Shown: positions 34,590 to 46,476 of the stretch, one piece after another | Position numbering within the stretch: position 1 is the stretch's first letter | Layout of the letters: each line of letters starts with the position of its first letter | Assembly: GCA_035578175.1 (NCBI GenBank) | Contig: JAQMRL010000005.1 | Location: forward strand, 55,409,722-55,473,721 | From: Catonia carolina | Taxonomy: Eukaryota > Arthropoda > Insecta > Hemiptera > Achilidae | Direction of reading: 5' to 3' | Length of the DNA stretch: 64,000 nucleotides | Program-made: the position numbers and the translations under genes | Notes under the pieces: generated by a model | Told to the model about the DNA's origin: nothing | Seen by the model: the letters and a program-made list of their open reading frames with translations, nothing else | The model's database searches: none

Positions 34590-35378
34590 TTTTTACTTTC
34601 TCTTAGTTACAGAGAAGGAAAGTGCCTATTGTGTTCATGTCGATTTTTTGAAAACGAGTTTTCACTGGATATTCACGTTTTCAGGCCCCCTGAACCCAAA
34701 AAACATGTTTTTAGCGTTCGGTGCGAGGGTGTTTTTGTTTGTGCGCGCGCGCGTGTGTGTGAACAAAATATCTCAAGAACGGAACATCAACATCGTATGA
34801 AGTTGAAACTTGGAACTTATCTTTGGTACCTTTAGAGGACCGGACACGAAGATTTGCATCAAAATCGGTCAACCAGAAATAGCAGTTGATTCGTGATTTT
34901 TTTTTTTACTTTTGCGATCACATTTGCTATTTTCTCAAAAATGTCTCCTACGATTTTTTTTAAATCGTCTGATTTACTACATTTTTTTATGTTTTACATG
35001 ATAATGGTAAAATTTTGGGGGCTTGAGCTATCGTAGAAAAACATGGTGTTTTAAAGATCGCGGGCTTAATAACCATTCGAATGCTAAAGTGAACGTATTC
35101 AAAGTTGTAGAACATTTAAAAGCCTACAATTTTTATTTCAAACATTTTTTTATACAACACTTATTTTAACGGCAATTAGTGATTTTCTGTTTTTTCCATT
35201 AAAATTGGCAAAAAGAATTTTTTAAGATTTCATTCTTAGTAGGCTATGCATTTTACAACAAAAGTGATGTTTTCCGGTTTACATTGTTTACTCATGACTA
35301 AGTAGCAAGACATATTGGTCATTATTTACATTGGCAAGAGAAAATTGTGTGAGTGTTTCACACCAGATTATTTTTTTA
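34590..35378 (+). mobile_element. L element 8
   Basis: Complete ends. The left hairpin loop differs ('cttagttacagag'), the GT/GC tract lies near 34735-34762, and the right end 'gtgtgagtgtttcacaccag' is intact. Confidence 0.82.
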
Positions 35379-37149
35379 TCGGTTGGTTAATTGGTATTCA
35401 TTAATCAATGAAAATTGTAGCCTTAAAATGACGTTTCATAGTAGAATGTTAAAAAAGCAAAAAGCCGTCACGAACTGAGAACTTTCTTTTTGGCGTCGTT
35501 TAAACATGAAACTGTCAAAAGACGACACAAAATTCAGACATTTTTGTTGTTTTTTAACAATTTCTAGTGACCCTGAAATTTATGCCAGACTCACTACTTT
35601 TTATTAAAAACCAGAACAAAATCCATTCATGATTTATGTTTTCTTATTTTTTTTTTAAAGAAGGTATTATTATTTTTACGTTGAAACAGTTTACATTTTC
35701 AATAACTACGTAGAAAAATTCCTTTGAAAAATTTCTTTGATGGGTTAATTAAAAAATATGCATTATAACGATTTCTTTTATCTGATTTTTACATTGAAAT
35801 TTAAGAAGAACTTTTCCTTAATTTATAAGGCAAAGTAGATCCCAGCAGAAAATAAACAGGTTCAACCTGCAATAACAATTTTGTTTAAAAAAGATTTTAA
35901 AAAGTTGTTTGCTAAGCCAAATCTGTTTTCTTTGTCTGTATTGATATATAAGCTCATACAATTCCGTTCCTTATTTAATCACCTGTTGAAAAAATGCCGA
36001 AAAATCCGATTAAAATTGAATCTTTTATTTATTGTCACTTGTACTGTTTTCTGTTAGTGCACAAATTTTAAATTCATTATGAAATTAAATATGGGAGTAT
36101 TTATAATACATGTCTGTCAGTTTTAAAATAATTACTCGCCGCTTCCGTGTCTCGCATCAGTGGGGTAGGTGGATCAAAATTCATAAGTGGATCAGAACCA
36201 TGAAAGTGCGTCCACTGCGCGCCCGCACTTTGCCATATGGTGAAGTTCGGCCGCCAAAGGGGTTGGGTGAATAACAATAATTTGAAGTTAGGTTTGTAAG
36301 TTTAAAGATGATGTTTGAATTTGTAAGGTTTGAAATTTGAAGGTCTGAGTTTCAAAATTTAAAGTTATAGGGTTTTGAAATTTTTAAATGCTTGAAAGTT
36401 TTAGTGTGATATTTGAATTTCGAAGGTCTTTTGAGGCGAAATAAATAAATAACGTGAAACCCACGAATGCAAATCATCAGAATTTATTTTTTTATTTTCT
36501 CAGTCAGCGAATCAGTAGGTTAAAGACACTTTCAGCTACATCGTCTGAAGTACTTTTTCGCTACGATGTACCGTTTAGGAGATGAAAAATACTACCCCCT
36601 ACCTTAGGGAAAAATATGTGACCCGAAAATTTTTAAGTTTACAAAATTTTATGTAATTTTAAACAGCAAACAAAATGCCTTTAAAAATATTTCGAATTTT
36701 GAAAATTTTTAATCTTTGGTTGCTATAATACATATCTGTCATTTTTAAAACAATTCATTAAATATTTTGTCCAATTCGGTTGCGGATAATTTAAAAAATC
36801 TTTAAAAGAAAAATTTTATTTTCATTTGAAATTTCAGGTTTGGCAAGAACGTTTTTTTTATTTGCAATAATAATTAAAAGTATCGAGATAAGAATCGTTA
36901 GAGCCATTTCTTAGAAAATTCATTTATTTTTTGAAATTCTGACGAAAGTTCGTTACTGATATCTTTTCTTTTTATCAACGATTATAAAAATATTTTCTTT
37001 GATGGGAAAACTTAGTATATTGTTTTGACCAAATCACCGGAATGAGAGCGTCTCGGTGAGCTGACGCGAAGCGACGTTGCCATTTCGTGCTTGCCTCTCT
37101 GGTCTTATTAGAAGTACATGGGTGCATGTCATCTTTTTCGTATAGTTAG
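35379..37149. other. no recognised feature
   Basis: AT-rich with a GC-richer spot at 36140-36260 ('gcgcgcccgcactttgcc') and a low-complexity AAGTTT/GAAATTT run at 36270-36430. No gene recognised. Confidence 0.35.
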
Positions 37150-37189
37150 TTGTTAGAGTCTGGTCTTTTAACGACGTATTTTAATTTTA

Positions 37190-37580
37190 ATATTTCTTCA
37201 CTTCATGGGTTAGGCAGTAGCCTACTGCTTGTTCCGGAAACCATCTTCCCCTCGGACGAACAACACCCTTCGACCAATTGGTTTATAATTTATTGCCAAT
37301 CTACACAAACGGCTTCCCTTCATGCGTTCCAGATGACTACTCCAATTGATTCTGTACTCATTGATCTTCTCCTGGCTAAATATTTACAACTCCTGTCTTA
37401 TAACGTAACTTTTGATCTTGTCCTCAAGAGTGCAGCCCTTCACTGCTCGAAAAGATTTCATTTCCGCAGCTCTGACTTGGCTTCTTTCTCTGTTTGAAAC
37501 ACCTATGCCTCCCTGCCATAAATTATAACTGGAATCGCCATAATTTTAGTTTTGTAGAACTTTAGTTCTGTTTCCTGTCT
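37190..37580 (-). mobile_element. LINE-D/E RT relic
   Basis: Minus-strand reading yields FYKTKIMAIPVIIYGREA (a worn LYGSETW region), FQTEKEAKSELRK and, at the end, 'gcctaacccatgaagtgaag', parallel to the LINE-E end. Many stops. The 115-residue plus frame at 37150-37497 is the antisense shadow. Confidence 0.65.
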
Positions 37581-37729
37581 TGTTTTGTGCTTTACAGATC
37601 AGTTAATTAACCGGAAGCTCGGGTTTTGTGAGGTGAAATGACAGGCGGGAGGAATTTTGATGGATTAAATTTTATACTCTTAACAATATATTTTATATTA
37701 TTAAGAGATGATTTAAGTAAACTGAACTA

Positions 37730-37896
37730 TTTTCTTTTACGTTTGACTGTTTTGCGATTACTGCTAATGCAGGCGATGGGGAGGATGATAGATGAACATG
37801 AGTGATGAAAAATGCCAGGCGTGACAAGGAATCGAACCCGGAACCAGTTGCTCTAGAAGCCAGTTGCTCTAACCACTACGCCAACTCAACTAACTA
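37730..37896 (-). repeat. tRNA-derived SINE
   Basis: The minus strand has 'tggcgtagtggttagagc' (A box) and 'ccgggttcgattcc' (B box), then the shared body 'tgcattagcagtaatcgc'. The flanks share tgaacta (37723-37729 and 37897-37903). The anticodon arm carries a local duplication of 'ccagttgctcta'. Confidence 0.78.
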
Positions 37897-37903
37897 TGAA
37901 CTA

Positions 37904-38528
37904 CCACCACTAATTAGTTTCTTAATATATTTGTTAGACAGTGAGTGTAACAGAAAAATGATAAAGGTAAATGAATCTAACAAACCAGTAATAAACAAAA
38001 ACAACTTCTGTTAAACAAAACAACCCTGTCAGTTTACTATGACAAATAAACAACAGCAACCAAACTTGAAATCTATTTTGTGTGAGAAACTCTTCATTTT
38101 CATTGTTTATGACAAACTTCTTCATACACTTGAACAACCAAAATTTTCGCACTAGAAATTTCGTAGTTACTCGTAATTGTATTTAATACAGCCGACTTGT
38201 TATTATTCTGAGACGTAGAGAGTTTCGTTTCAGTATTCACGATAAAGTGACTTTCAAGAAAGTTTGAATAATTGTCTTTGTCAACAGTTTAGCAAAATCT
38301 ATTACGCTTTATTTAAATGAGTTAATAATATTGTATATATCAACATATATTAATGTAACATGTCTTCTCGGAAAAATAAAGCGGTAATTCATTCAGAAGG
38401 GCAACACACATTATTGCATCAGTTATAGAAAACTGTGACAAAGAATTGGGTAAAGGACCTCTGCATCCCGTTAAAATATGAAAGAAGAGTAAAACAGTAA
38501 CTATATTATAGAATAAATTGACATAATA
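37904..38528. other. no recognised feature
   Basis: AT-rich; minus frames at 37934 and 38340 are short and unsupported. Confidence 0.4.
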
Positions 38529-38888
38529 CGAGGTGTGGCTATTAAATAACGAGACTGACGTTGTAAAAAATTTTATTTTTATTTTATACATATGCACTTA
38601 TTGTCACCTTCAATATACACTCCTCTATCTCTACAACGCTCCGTGCGAATTTTCCATTGTTGGAAACAGTGCTGGAAGTTATCTCTGTCAGCTCCTTTAG
38701 GACACGTGCCGCTTTCTCTTTTATAGCTTCCACAAACTCAAATCTTGTATTAAATCATGCAAATCTCGCATGGAGCGTTGTAGGGATAGAGAAAGAGTGT
38801 AAATTGAAGGTAACAATAACTGACTATGTATAAAATAAAAATAAAATTTTTTACAACATCAGTCTCGTTATTTAATAGCCACACCTTG
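38529..38888. mobile_element. palindromic mariner, near loopless
   Basis: Flanked by TA on both sides (38527-38528, 38889-38890), with ends CGAGGTGTGGCTATTAAA and CAAGGTGTGGCTATTAAA. Inside, both arms are the same mariner 3' region in opposite directions: 'ctctacaacgctccgtgcg' on the left, 'cgcatggagcgttgtaggga' on the right. The left arm is longer than the right (about 220 and 125 bp). No transposase core remains. Confidence 0.85.
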
Positions 38889-38890
38889 TA

Positions 38891-40277
38891 AAATAAAAGG
38901 TTAGTTTATACTGACGGGAACATTATGGTAAATGTTTTTTTCAATGAATAGTATAATCTTTCATTGCATGTTGTAATAGAAATTCCTCACCTTGATCACG
39001 AGCTGGCGCGCTTACTGTGGTTACCATGACAACGGTGATATTAGAAGCAAATGAATGGCCTCGTCTAGCTCTCCCCAACCGTCCCCGAATAGTGAAGAGA
39101 TTGCGGTGGGTTGACCAGCCTACTGCACCTGCATGTTCTATGTACGTGTACGTTAGTTATTCTGTATTTGCGGTGTCGCACAGTTGTTCTGTATGTGTAT
39201 TTTACAATATTTCACTCTCGGGAATCCCGCCGATATTTATTATACCTACTAGTTTTTCTCAGGTTTTTGCAACTCTTCACCTACTTTTGAAGGAACGAGC
39301 CGCCACTGCTTATCAGTACGTAACTTTATACAGACTTTACTAATTTTATGTTCACGTTTTCCTTAAAGTATATGTTTTGAACGTAGCTTAAATTACTAAA
39401 GACTTTCTCAGAATATTTAATTTTACCGATAAATCAATTTACTTCTATGAAAATGTACTAATAATTACTATCTTTTATAATTTTACAGTATGTTATAAAT
39501 TTCCCTTTGAATCCTTACGAGTAATATTTAATCGGGTCTAAAAACTAAGTATTTCATAATGAAAATCTAGTACATTTTCAAAACTACTGCAGCACTAATA
39601 AATTTTAAACATTATGTTAAACTGAACTCAATACGAGAGCTTTTAATTCCTCTCTTGTAATAATAAATTTCTACCGTTGTGTCTTATTCCATTATTGGTC
39701 AGATAATCCTGTCTTAAATACATACCGTATGCTTTTGCAGTAGTAAAACTTTTACTAACGTAGTCGTGTTCTCGTAATGAACAACTTTGTACGTGAGAAG
39801 TTTATAATAATGTTACAAGTTGCTGTACAATATTTTATCTCCTTCTACATATTCTCTGTGTTTCTTCTTCTTCTTCATTATGTTAAACTTATCATACTAG
39901 TTTACACGTTAATTACTTGTCAGTTACATGACATTTAGTTTAATTAATACCTTCATAGTTTACGCGATCAATTAACATATATTATCGCATGTTAAATATC
40001 ATTATTGTATTCATCATTCAGCGGTTAATTTCTGTAATGAACCACATCATATTTATGTTTATTTTTTAACATTTAATATAAACCTTTATTCTAAACTTCA
40101 TGTATCACGGCTTTAAGGGTACTTGTACCCAAAAAGTCGTATAAAAAATATTTTTTTCTAACCTATAATATTCAACAATTTATTTCGCGTAAAATGGTAT
40201 ATTTTTCGAATATCTCTTTAAAGAGAGCACGATAAATCAATACTAAAGTTACTTTCTTATATTGTGTTCATTCTTTT
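38891..40277. other. no gene; GC-richer patch at 38990-39340
   Basis: 38990-39340 is GC-richer, opens with GGTTACCATGACAACG (an RFX X-box-like site) and has a 108-residue plus frame (39017-39343) without recognisable domains. It could be a host exon or promoter, but nothing proves it. Confidence 0.3.
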
Positions 40278-40740
40278 TCTCGCCCACATTTTCTTAATTA
40301 TCTCCGATATCTCCCCCTCCTTCTCTCTCTCTCCCCCCCCCTAAGTTGCTCAATATTGTAAGGTTCACTACTCCTTCTTTCACGCTTCTCCCTGAAGATC
40401 ATTTTCTGGGTCTTGTTTCTGAAGACTCTCTTTCTCACCCATTCACCCACATTTTCTTTTCTCTCTCTCTCTCTCCCCCTAAGTTGCTCAATATTTCAAG
40501 GTTCACTCCTTCTCCTTTCACTCGCCTCCCTGAAGATCATTTTCTGAGTCTTGTTTCTGAAGATTCTCTTTATCGCCCACATTTTCTTCATAATCTCGAT
40601 CTCCCTCTCTCTCCCCTCCCCCTAATCTGTCGACCCGATTGCTCTCTTCCCTAAATTGCTTTATATTGTGAGGTTTACGCCTCCTCCTCTTAATGTCCTT
40701 CCTGAAGATCACTTTCTGGCTCTTGTTTCTGAAGATTTAT
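40278..40740. repeat. CT-rich tandem repeat, three units
   Basis: 'gcccacattttctt', a CT run, 'taagttgctcaatatt', 'cctgaagatcattttctg' and 'tcttgtttctgaaga' recur in the same order three times (the 'cctgaagatc' marks lie at 40391, 40529 and 40701). Frames across it are by-products. Confidence 0.85.
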
Positions 40741-41760
40741 CTGTTGTGTATGTCCGCTTTGGTGATTTGCTTCTTAATAATTATTTATTATTTGTATGAG
40801 TATACTGGTATAATCTTTAGGTTCATTACCTTGTAAAAATAGATTTTCCCTACCGGACACTGTCTATTCTTTCTACATATCCAAAAACCATAAGTTTCCG
40901 TCTCCTCGTTGTGTGAATTATGTTTCCAGTCTTACTGTTTATTTCTTCGTCTGTGCTTGGTATATTTAATTCTGCTTCCTATTTTCAGGATCCCAATATA
41001 TTTTTAACTATTTTTCAATCTATGCCCATTTTTTTGCATTTCGTAAAAAACAGTAAAAACTGATTCTTTTGTTTGATGTTAGTATAATATTTTTTTCGAA
41101 ATAATGACGTTTGTTCACTAAAATCAGCACTGTGAAATGTATAGAATTTAATAAATATTTTATTTAAAAATTTTAACAACCTTCTGGGTTACCTTAAACC
41201 AAATTCCACTAAATTGGGCTAATTAAAATTTGTTACTCGTACATGTTGTGTTTTACTATAGCACGAATTTTACCAAGGCTATCTAACGGTTGGATTTGAT
41301 GTAAAGACTAGATTGGTAGTCTATAGGAGAGAGAAAGAGATTGGTGAGGGTGGAGGGTGGAAAAAGGAACTAATGATCTGTTATTCAATACACCCCTTAT
41401 ATATGAGCTACGAAATAACAGTGTACCTATTTAACCCCAGGACGTCGTAGTGAAGTAGTATGTATAAAATTGTATGAAATTCAGTAGGGAACATTACTAC
41501 AATTCACATAATATTTATAATTTTCATTATAAAAAAATAATTCAAATTTATGTAAAATTGTTGTAGTAATTTATTATATTCAATAGTAAAATAAAAATTC
41601 CAGTATTAATTTAGTTCTATTTTTGATAATAATTTAGACAGTATTTCTATACATACGTAATTTTAGTATTTTATAAATTATAATATATGATTTTATGTTT
41701 GGTTTTGCAATCAGTCTTGGAATTTGTAAAGTTCGTTAAGTTTATAACTTTAGAAAAAGT
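40741..41760. other. AT-rich sequence, nothing recognised
   Basis: No frame or repeat recognised. Confidence 0.4.
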
Positions 41761-42540
41761 TTTTTTTTGTCAGCTGTCTCTCGACTGGTTTGTTGCAGTT
41801 CTCTTGCGCAAGTCGTTTCATTTATCTACTTATCTGTAACACCCTACACCTTTTGTAATTTGCTTTATATATTCTAACCTTTGCCTCCCCCTACAATTCA
41901 CTCCTTCAGTATTACCCTCCATTATTGATAGACCAATTTCGGATGTCTTAAGATATGCCCCACTAGCCTATCCCTTCTTCTGGTAAGATGTTTCCATGTA
42001 CTTCTTTTTTCATCCACTTGATCTTATTTTGTTTACCCACCTAATCTTTCCTATAACACCATATTTCAAAAGCTTCTATCCTCTTCCTTTCTACAGCTTC
42101 TATCACCCACGTTTCACTCCCGTAAAATGCTACCTTCAAATACAGTGTTTTAAGGAATTTTTCCTAATCTGTAAATCAATGTTTATAGTCAGTAAGCTGT
42201 TTTTCATTTGAAAGGCTTTTATAGCTTGAGCAATCCTACTTTTGATATCACGCTTCTACCACCTTTATTATTTTACTCCCTAGATAGCAGAATTCCCCAA
42301 CTTCCTGTATGTTTTCGTTGCCTACTTTTAAATTTTTTATCCCTTCTAAACCAATCTTGCTGCTGCATAACACTTTTGTTTTGTTTTTATTAATTTTCAT
42401 GAAGTATTTCTTTCTTATGATCTCATCCTATTCCGTTCAAGATTTATCCTCTAGTTCGTTCTTTGTCTCGGCTAATGCTACGATATCATCAGCAAATCTC
42501 AGCATTTTTATTGTTTCTCCTCGAATTTTTATTGTCTCTC
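41761..42540 (-). mobile_element. LINE-A copy reaching the RT catalytic box
   Basis: On the minus strand it runs from MLRFADDIVALAETKNELED (about 42430-42500, the RT FADD box) through the YGSETW-type region to the 3' hairpin CAGTC-like/GACTG and a poly(A) seen as a T-run at 41758-41768. Frameshifts break it. At 42540 it meets LINE-E in opposite orientation. Confidence 0.78.
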
Positions 42541-42542
42541 CT

Positions 42543-42737
42543 GCCAGAGGAGAGAATACCCTTAAAATTGACGGAATATGTTCCAGTTAGAAAAAAAGAT
42601 GGGGGAAGACCTCGAAGAAGATGGTAGTAGTCGAGATGTACGGGTTGGAATATCTCGTGTTTGTGTAGAAGTACAATGGTTTGTGAGTTCGGAACAGGCT
42701 TATGCCTAATCCTTGATAGTAAGAAGTAAAAGAAGAC
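42543..42737 (+). mobile_element. LINE-E 3' end
   Basis: 'ggagagaatacc', 'ggaatatgttccagtt', 'gaagatggtagtagtcgaga' and 'ggcttatgcctaatccttga' match 48860-49020. Minus-strand frames here are shadows. Confidence 0.72.
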
Positions 42738-43387
42738 AATATAATACACACCAGATATTCATATATATAAAAATCCCACAAAAAAATCTGGTGTGAAACA
42801 CTCACACGACTTTCACTTTCCGTTGTAAATAATAAAATATATACTCTGTGTTTAATCAAGCGTAAACAATGTAAAATGAAAAACGACCTAATTTTATTCA
42901 TGTCTGAATTACGCAAAATGAAAATCAACCTTTTTGACTTAAAAATACGTAAAATCATTAATTGACGGTTAACTAGGCTCTGGAAAAGAAATTCTTGATA
43001 TATAAGTTGTAGATTTTTTTTTATTTTAAATAAGTTTAATTATTTAGTAGGCTAATTTATTATCGTAAAATGCATACCTAGGTCACGATCTTAATATTTC
43101 CCCATGTTTTACTGATTTTTATGAAAAAAATACAAAAATCTATTAATTAGTGCTAAACTATACGATGTAAAAAACGTTTGAAACAACAGTTGTAGGTTTT
43201 TTAATTTTCTAGAATTTTGATTTGTACATTTTTGCCCTAAAATGCATATTAAGGCCGCAATATTAAAAAAAACACAATTTTACCACGAGAGCAAAGCTTC
43301 CACAAGAATTTCAGCAGACATGGTTATCTTATCATGTAGAACATAAAAATGTCGTAAATTAGGTGATTTAAAAAGAAATCGTAGGTA

Positions 43388-44060
43388 CAGTAAAACCTGT
43401 CACATCCGAACCTGTGATATCAGGACCCTCCCATATGCGGACGTATCTCCAAACTAACTTTTTAATTTCGGTTAAGTTGTAAGGAATGGAAAAGTGAAAG
43501 TTGCAGCTGGAATGTCGTTTGACAGTTTGCAGAGCTTGTAAAAACCCTCCCTGGGTGTTAAGAAATCAATGACGATGAAGTCAAGCGGTGGTTACTCATA
43601 GGTTTTAAGTGGACATTAATTCAACAAAATTGCATACAGTAACATCATAGAAATGGTGTGCAATAGCGATGATCAGTTATGTTCAACATCAAGACGAAAT
43701 AAGCGAAACTGAAGTGATGCCATTACAAAGATTGAGTGACATGGTTTCCAAAAAAAATGTGTGCAGTGTGTAAAGCAGACGGAAATCACAAACTTTTTCT
43801 AGTAGGCGTTTAGTAACTTATGTACTGATGTAGACGTACTGTAAGTAAAACTTTTAACCGATTTTAGTTGTTTTATTTTAAAGAATACAGTGTACAAACA
43901 CAAATGTTAAACCAACAAAAATGTTGAGAATAACATTTAACTATTTCTTGTTATTTATTTCTCGGCCTCTAACTATTTATAATTACCTTGGTTTATCCGA
44001 TTTTTTCCATATACGGATCGGCTGGTCGCCATATTAGTCCGGATGAGACAGGTTCTACTG
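43388..44060. mobile_element. pogo/Tigger-like non-autonomous element
   Basis: 673 bp between TA dinucleotides. Left end CAGTAAAACCTGTCACATCC, right end (inward) CAGTAGAACCTGTCTCATCC: 17 of 20 identical, the CAGT...ACTG signature of pogo. The interior has only degraded fragments. Confidence 0.85.
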
Positions 44061-44062
44061 TA

Positions 44063-44755
44063 CTTGTAACGGAATATAAGTTGACGATCGTCAGCGAGAG
44101 TAAGAATGGACTACGCGGTGGGTGGAAGTGCTACTATATGTGCTTTTCTAAATACATCAAAGCGACAGCTCTAACCATGACATCATGTTGTAGTTTTACT
44201 CTTACATTGATTTATTATGTTTACAACTATGTCGTTTTTTAAACATCCCATTGTATTATTTATCGATTCTTAATAATTATCCTAAATAATGAACATTCAT
44301 TCTAAATAAGCCATATTTAGTATCCTTTTTGGTCATCAGCAGTAAACTGAATTACTGCACTCCGACATTTGTAGTGATAGACTGGTTAGTCCGTGAGTTC
44401 CGTCGATGCGAGCTTATTATCGTGAGTAATACTAGTTTTAACGTAATTTCAAAATGTTATTGTATTTTTGGGGTTCTCGTATTTCATTATTTTCAGTAAA
44501 GTTATGTTAAATTGCCATTGAATTTTAAACAATTCACTTTCTTAAAATAATTACATTACTCCTTACTTATTTAGTGTGACGGGTCATGAACTGAATTTTA
44601 TTACTTAAGTGTTTGTGGTGGTTTTATTTTGAGTTACATGGTTGATACATGTCTTATGCTTTCGGGTTGGCCGATGTAAGTAGGATAGATAGTATACTGT
44701 CCTCAGTATGATAGGCGCAATCGTCAACTTATAGCGCGTAACCAGTACCGTTTTT
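44063..44755. mobile_element. second TA-flanked transposon
   Basis: 693 bp. Left end CTTGTAACGGAATATAAG, right end (inward) CTGGTTACGCGCTATAAG, both continuing into TTGACGAT. It shares the TA at 44061-44062 with the pogo copy and ends at TA 44756-44757. No transposase recognised; the 84-residue frame at 43988-44242 crosses the junction. Confidence 0.75.
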
Positions 44756-45067
44756 GAGAAAACTGAAAAAAGTAAAAAATTGCACGAATTAACTACTACT
44801 TCTGATGGACAGATTTTGATAAAAATGTTCATGTCGGGTCCCCTAGTAGTACTTAACTTAAGTTCCTAGTTTCAACTTAGTACGGTTATTTGTTCTTGAG
44901 TTATTTTCACACAGATACACACATACCAATCGTTAAAATACATAATTTTGGGGTAGAGGGGGCCTGGAAACTTGTAGGTTTGATGAAAATTTGATTTTGA
45001 AAAATTTACTTGAAAACAATACTTTCCTTCCCTATAATATTCTTAAAAGGCAAGAGGAAGTAAAAAA

Positions 45068-45549
45068 TAAATGTCATAATTTACTTTATTTCGAATTCAC
45101 AAACTGCTAAACGATCAAGTAAAAAATCGTTGCTACGGTTTTTGTTAGCTTAACCAAAACATCATTACATTTGTATTGTTTACGTATTTTTTACAAAGTA
45201 AATAATAAGATTTAAATATTTACTTAAGTTTGTGTAATCTAGATAAGTAAATATTTTAGTTTATTGTAGTACAGTGTTTTGTTACTAAATTAAACACGTT
45301 AAAGTTTTAACAGCTGTGTTTATGTACACTACTACAATTACGATTTTTCTTAAATCTTATTTTTTAAGTGAATCTTCTGTATTACGTTTTTTTTAAATTA
45401 TTGTTACAAATACTTTACTTCTAGATTTATAAGACAAATTTACTAAATTTACTATCCACTGTTTTATATTTATTATTTTTTTAAATTACTATTGGGACAT
45501 CTATTCCTAAGAATTGAATTTTTTTTAAATATATGCGTGCACTTAGATA
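45068..45549. other. no recognised feature
   Basis: AT-rich, nothing recognised. Confidence 0.4.
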
Positions 45550-45551
45550 TA

Positions 45552-46474
45552 CGAAGTGTGGCTCTTAGATAACGAGACTGTCGTAAAAAATTATATTTTT
45601 ATTTTATACATAATCACTTATTGTCACCTTCAATATACACTCCTTCTCTATCCCTACAACGCTCCATGCGAATTTTCCTTTGTTGGAAACAGTGCTGTAA
45701 GTCATCTTCTGTTAGCTCCTTCAGGACACGTGTAGCTTTCTCTTTTACAGCTTCCACAGACTCAAATCTTATCCCTTTTAATGCAGATTTCACCTTAGGG
45801 AACAGGTAGAAGATAATAACATGTGATGAAACGTGGTTTTTTACTTATGATCCGGAAACTACGCACCAATCCATGCACTGGAAGAGCTGAACTTCACCGA
45901 GAGCCAAAAACCTTGAATAAGCAAGTTAAAATTTAAAGCAATGATGATTGTTTTTTTTATATCCATGGGATTGTGTACCTTCACTGGGTTCCTGAAGGTC
46001 AAATAATTAATCAATATTACTACCTTGAGGTACTTTCTAAACTACGTCAAAGAGTAAGGAAAAACGCCCCAAAATGTGGAAGGACAAATCATGGGTTCTC
46101 CACCAAGACAATGCACCAGCTTATTCCGCGTTATCTGTCAAGAGGTTCCTAGCCAAGTACAGGATCTCAGTGTTAGAACATCCACCTTATTCACCAGATC
46201 TTTGACCATGTGACTTCTACCTGTTCCCTAAGGTGAAATCTGCATTAAAAGGGAGAAGATTTGAGTCTGTGGAAGCTGTAAAAGAGAAAGCGGCACGTGC
46301 CCTGAAGGAGCTGACAGAAGATGAGTTACAGCACTGTTTCCAACAATGGAAAATTCGCATGGAGCGCTGTAGGGATAGAGAAGGATTGTACATTGAAGGT
46401 AACAATAAGTGATTATGTATAAAATAAAAATAATTGGTTTTACGTCTGTCTCGTTATTTAATAGCCACACCTCG
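45552..46474 (+). mobile_element. palindromic mariner with transposase core
   Basis: 923 bp, TA on both sides (45550-45551, 46475-46476). The left 261 bp (45552-45812) is the diverged reverse complement of the right 261 bp (46214-46474). The 401-bp middle holds the transposase core. The normal mariner 5' end, including the DNA-binding domain, is absent. Confidence 0.88.
45822..46413 (+). pseudogene. mariner transposase catalytic part (DD34D)
   Basis: Starts at CDETWFF, the block with the first catalytic Asp. It continues, with stops and frameshifts, through YIHGIVYLHWVPEG and WVLHQDNAPAYSA (second Asp) to YSPDL*PCDFYLF (third Asp, 34 residues after the second, with a stop two residues before it). 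It ends in WKIRMERCRDREGLYIEG. The 62-residue frames at 45621-45809 (plus) and 46217-46405 (minus) are antisense shadows of the duplicated arm. Confidence 0.85.
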
Positions 46475-46476
46475 TA

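Larger units (their letters stand above)
42781..45067 (-). mobile_element. L element 10, holding two transposons
   Basis: L sequence occupies 42781-43385 and 44758-45067. Between them lie a pogo element and a second TA-flanked element, back to back. When both are removed the L text joins at 'cgtagg.accgtttttgag'. CA/GT tract short (about 44910-44930). Confidence 0.85.

Noticed and set aside
37150..37497. 115-residue plus-strand protein
   Set aside because: Shadow of a minus-strand LINE-D/E relic.
45621..46405. Two near-identical 62-residue proteins in opposite directions
   Set aside because: They are antisense readings of the duplicated mariner 3' arm.
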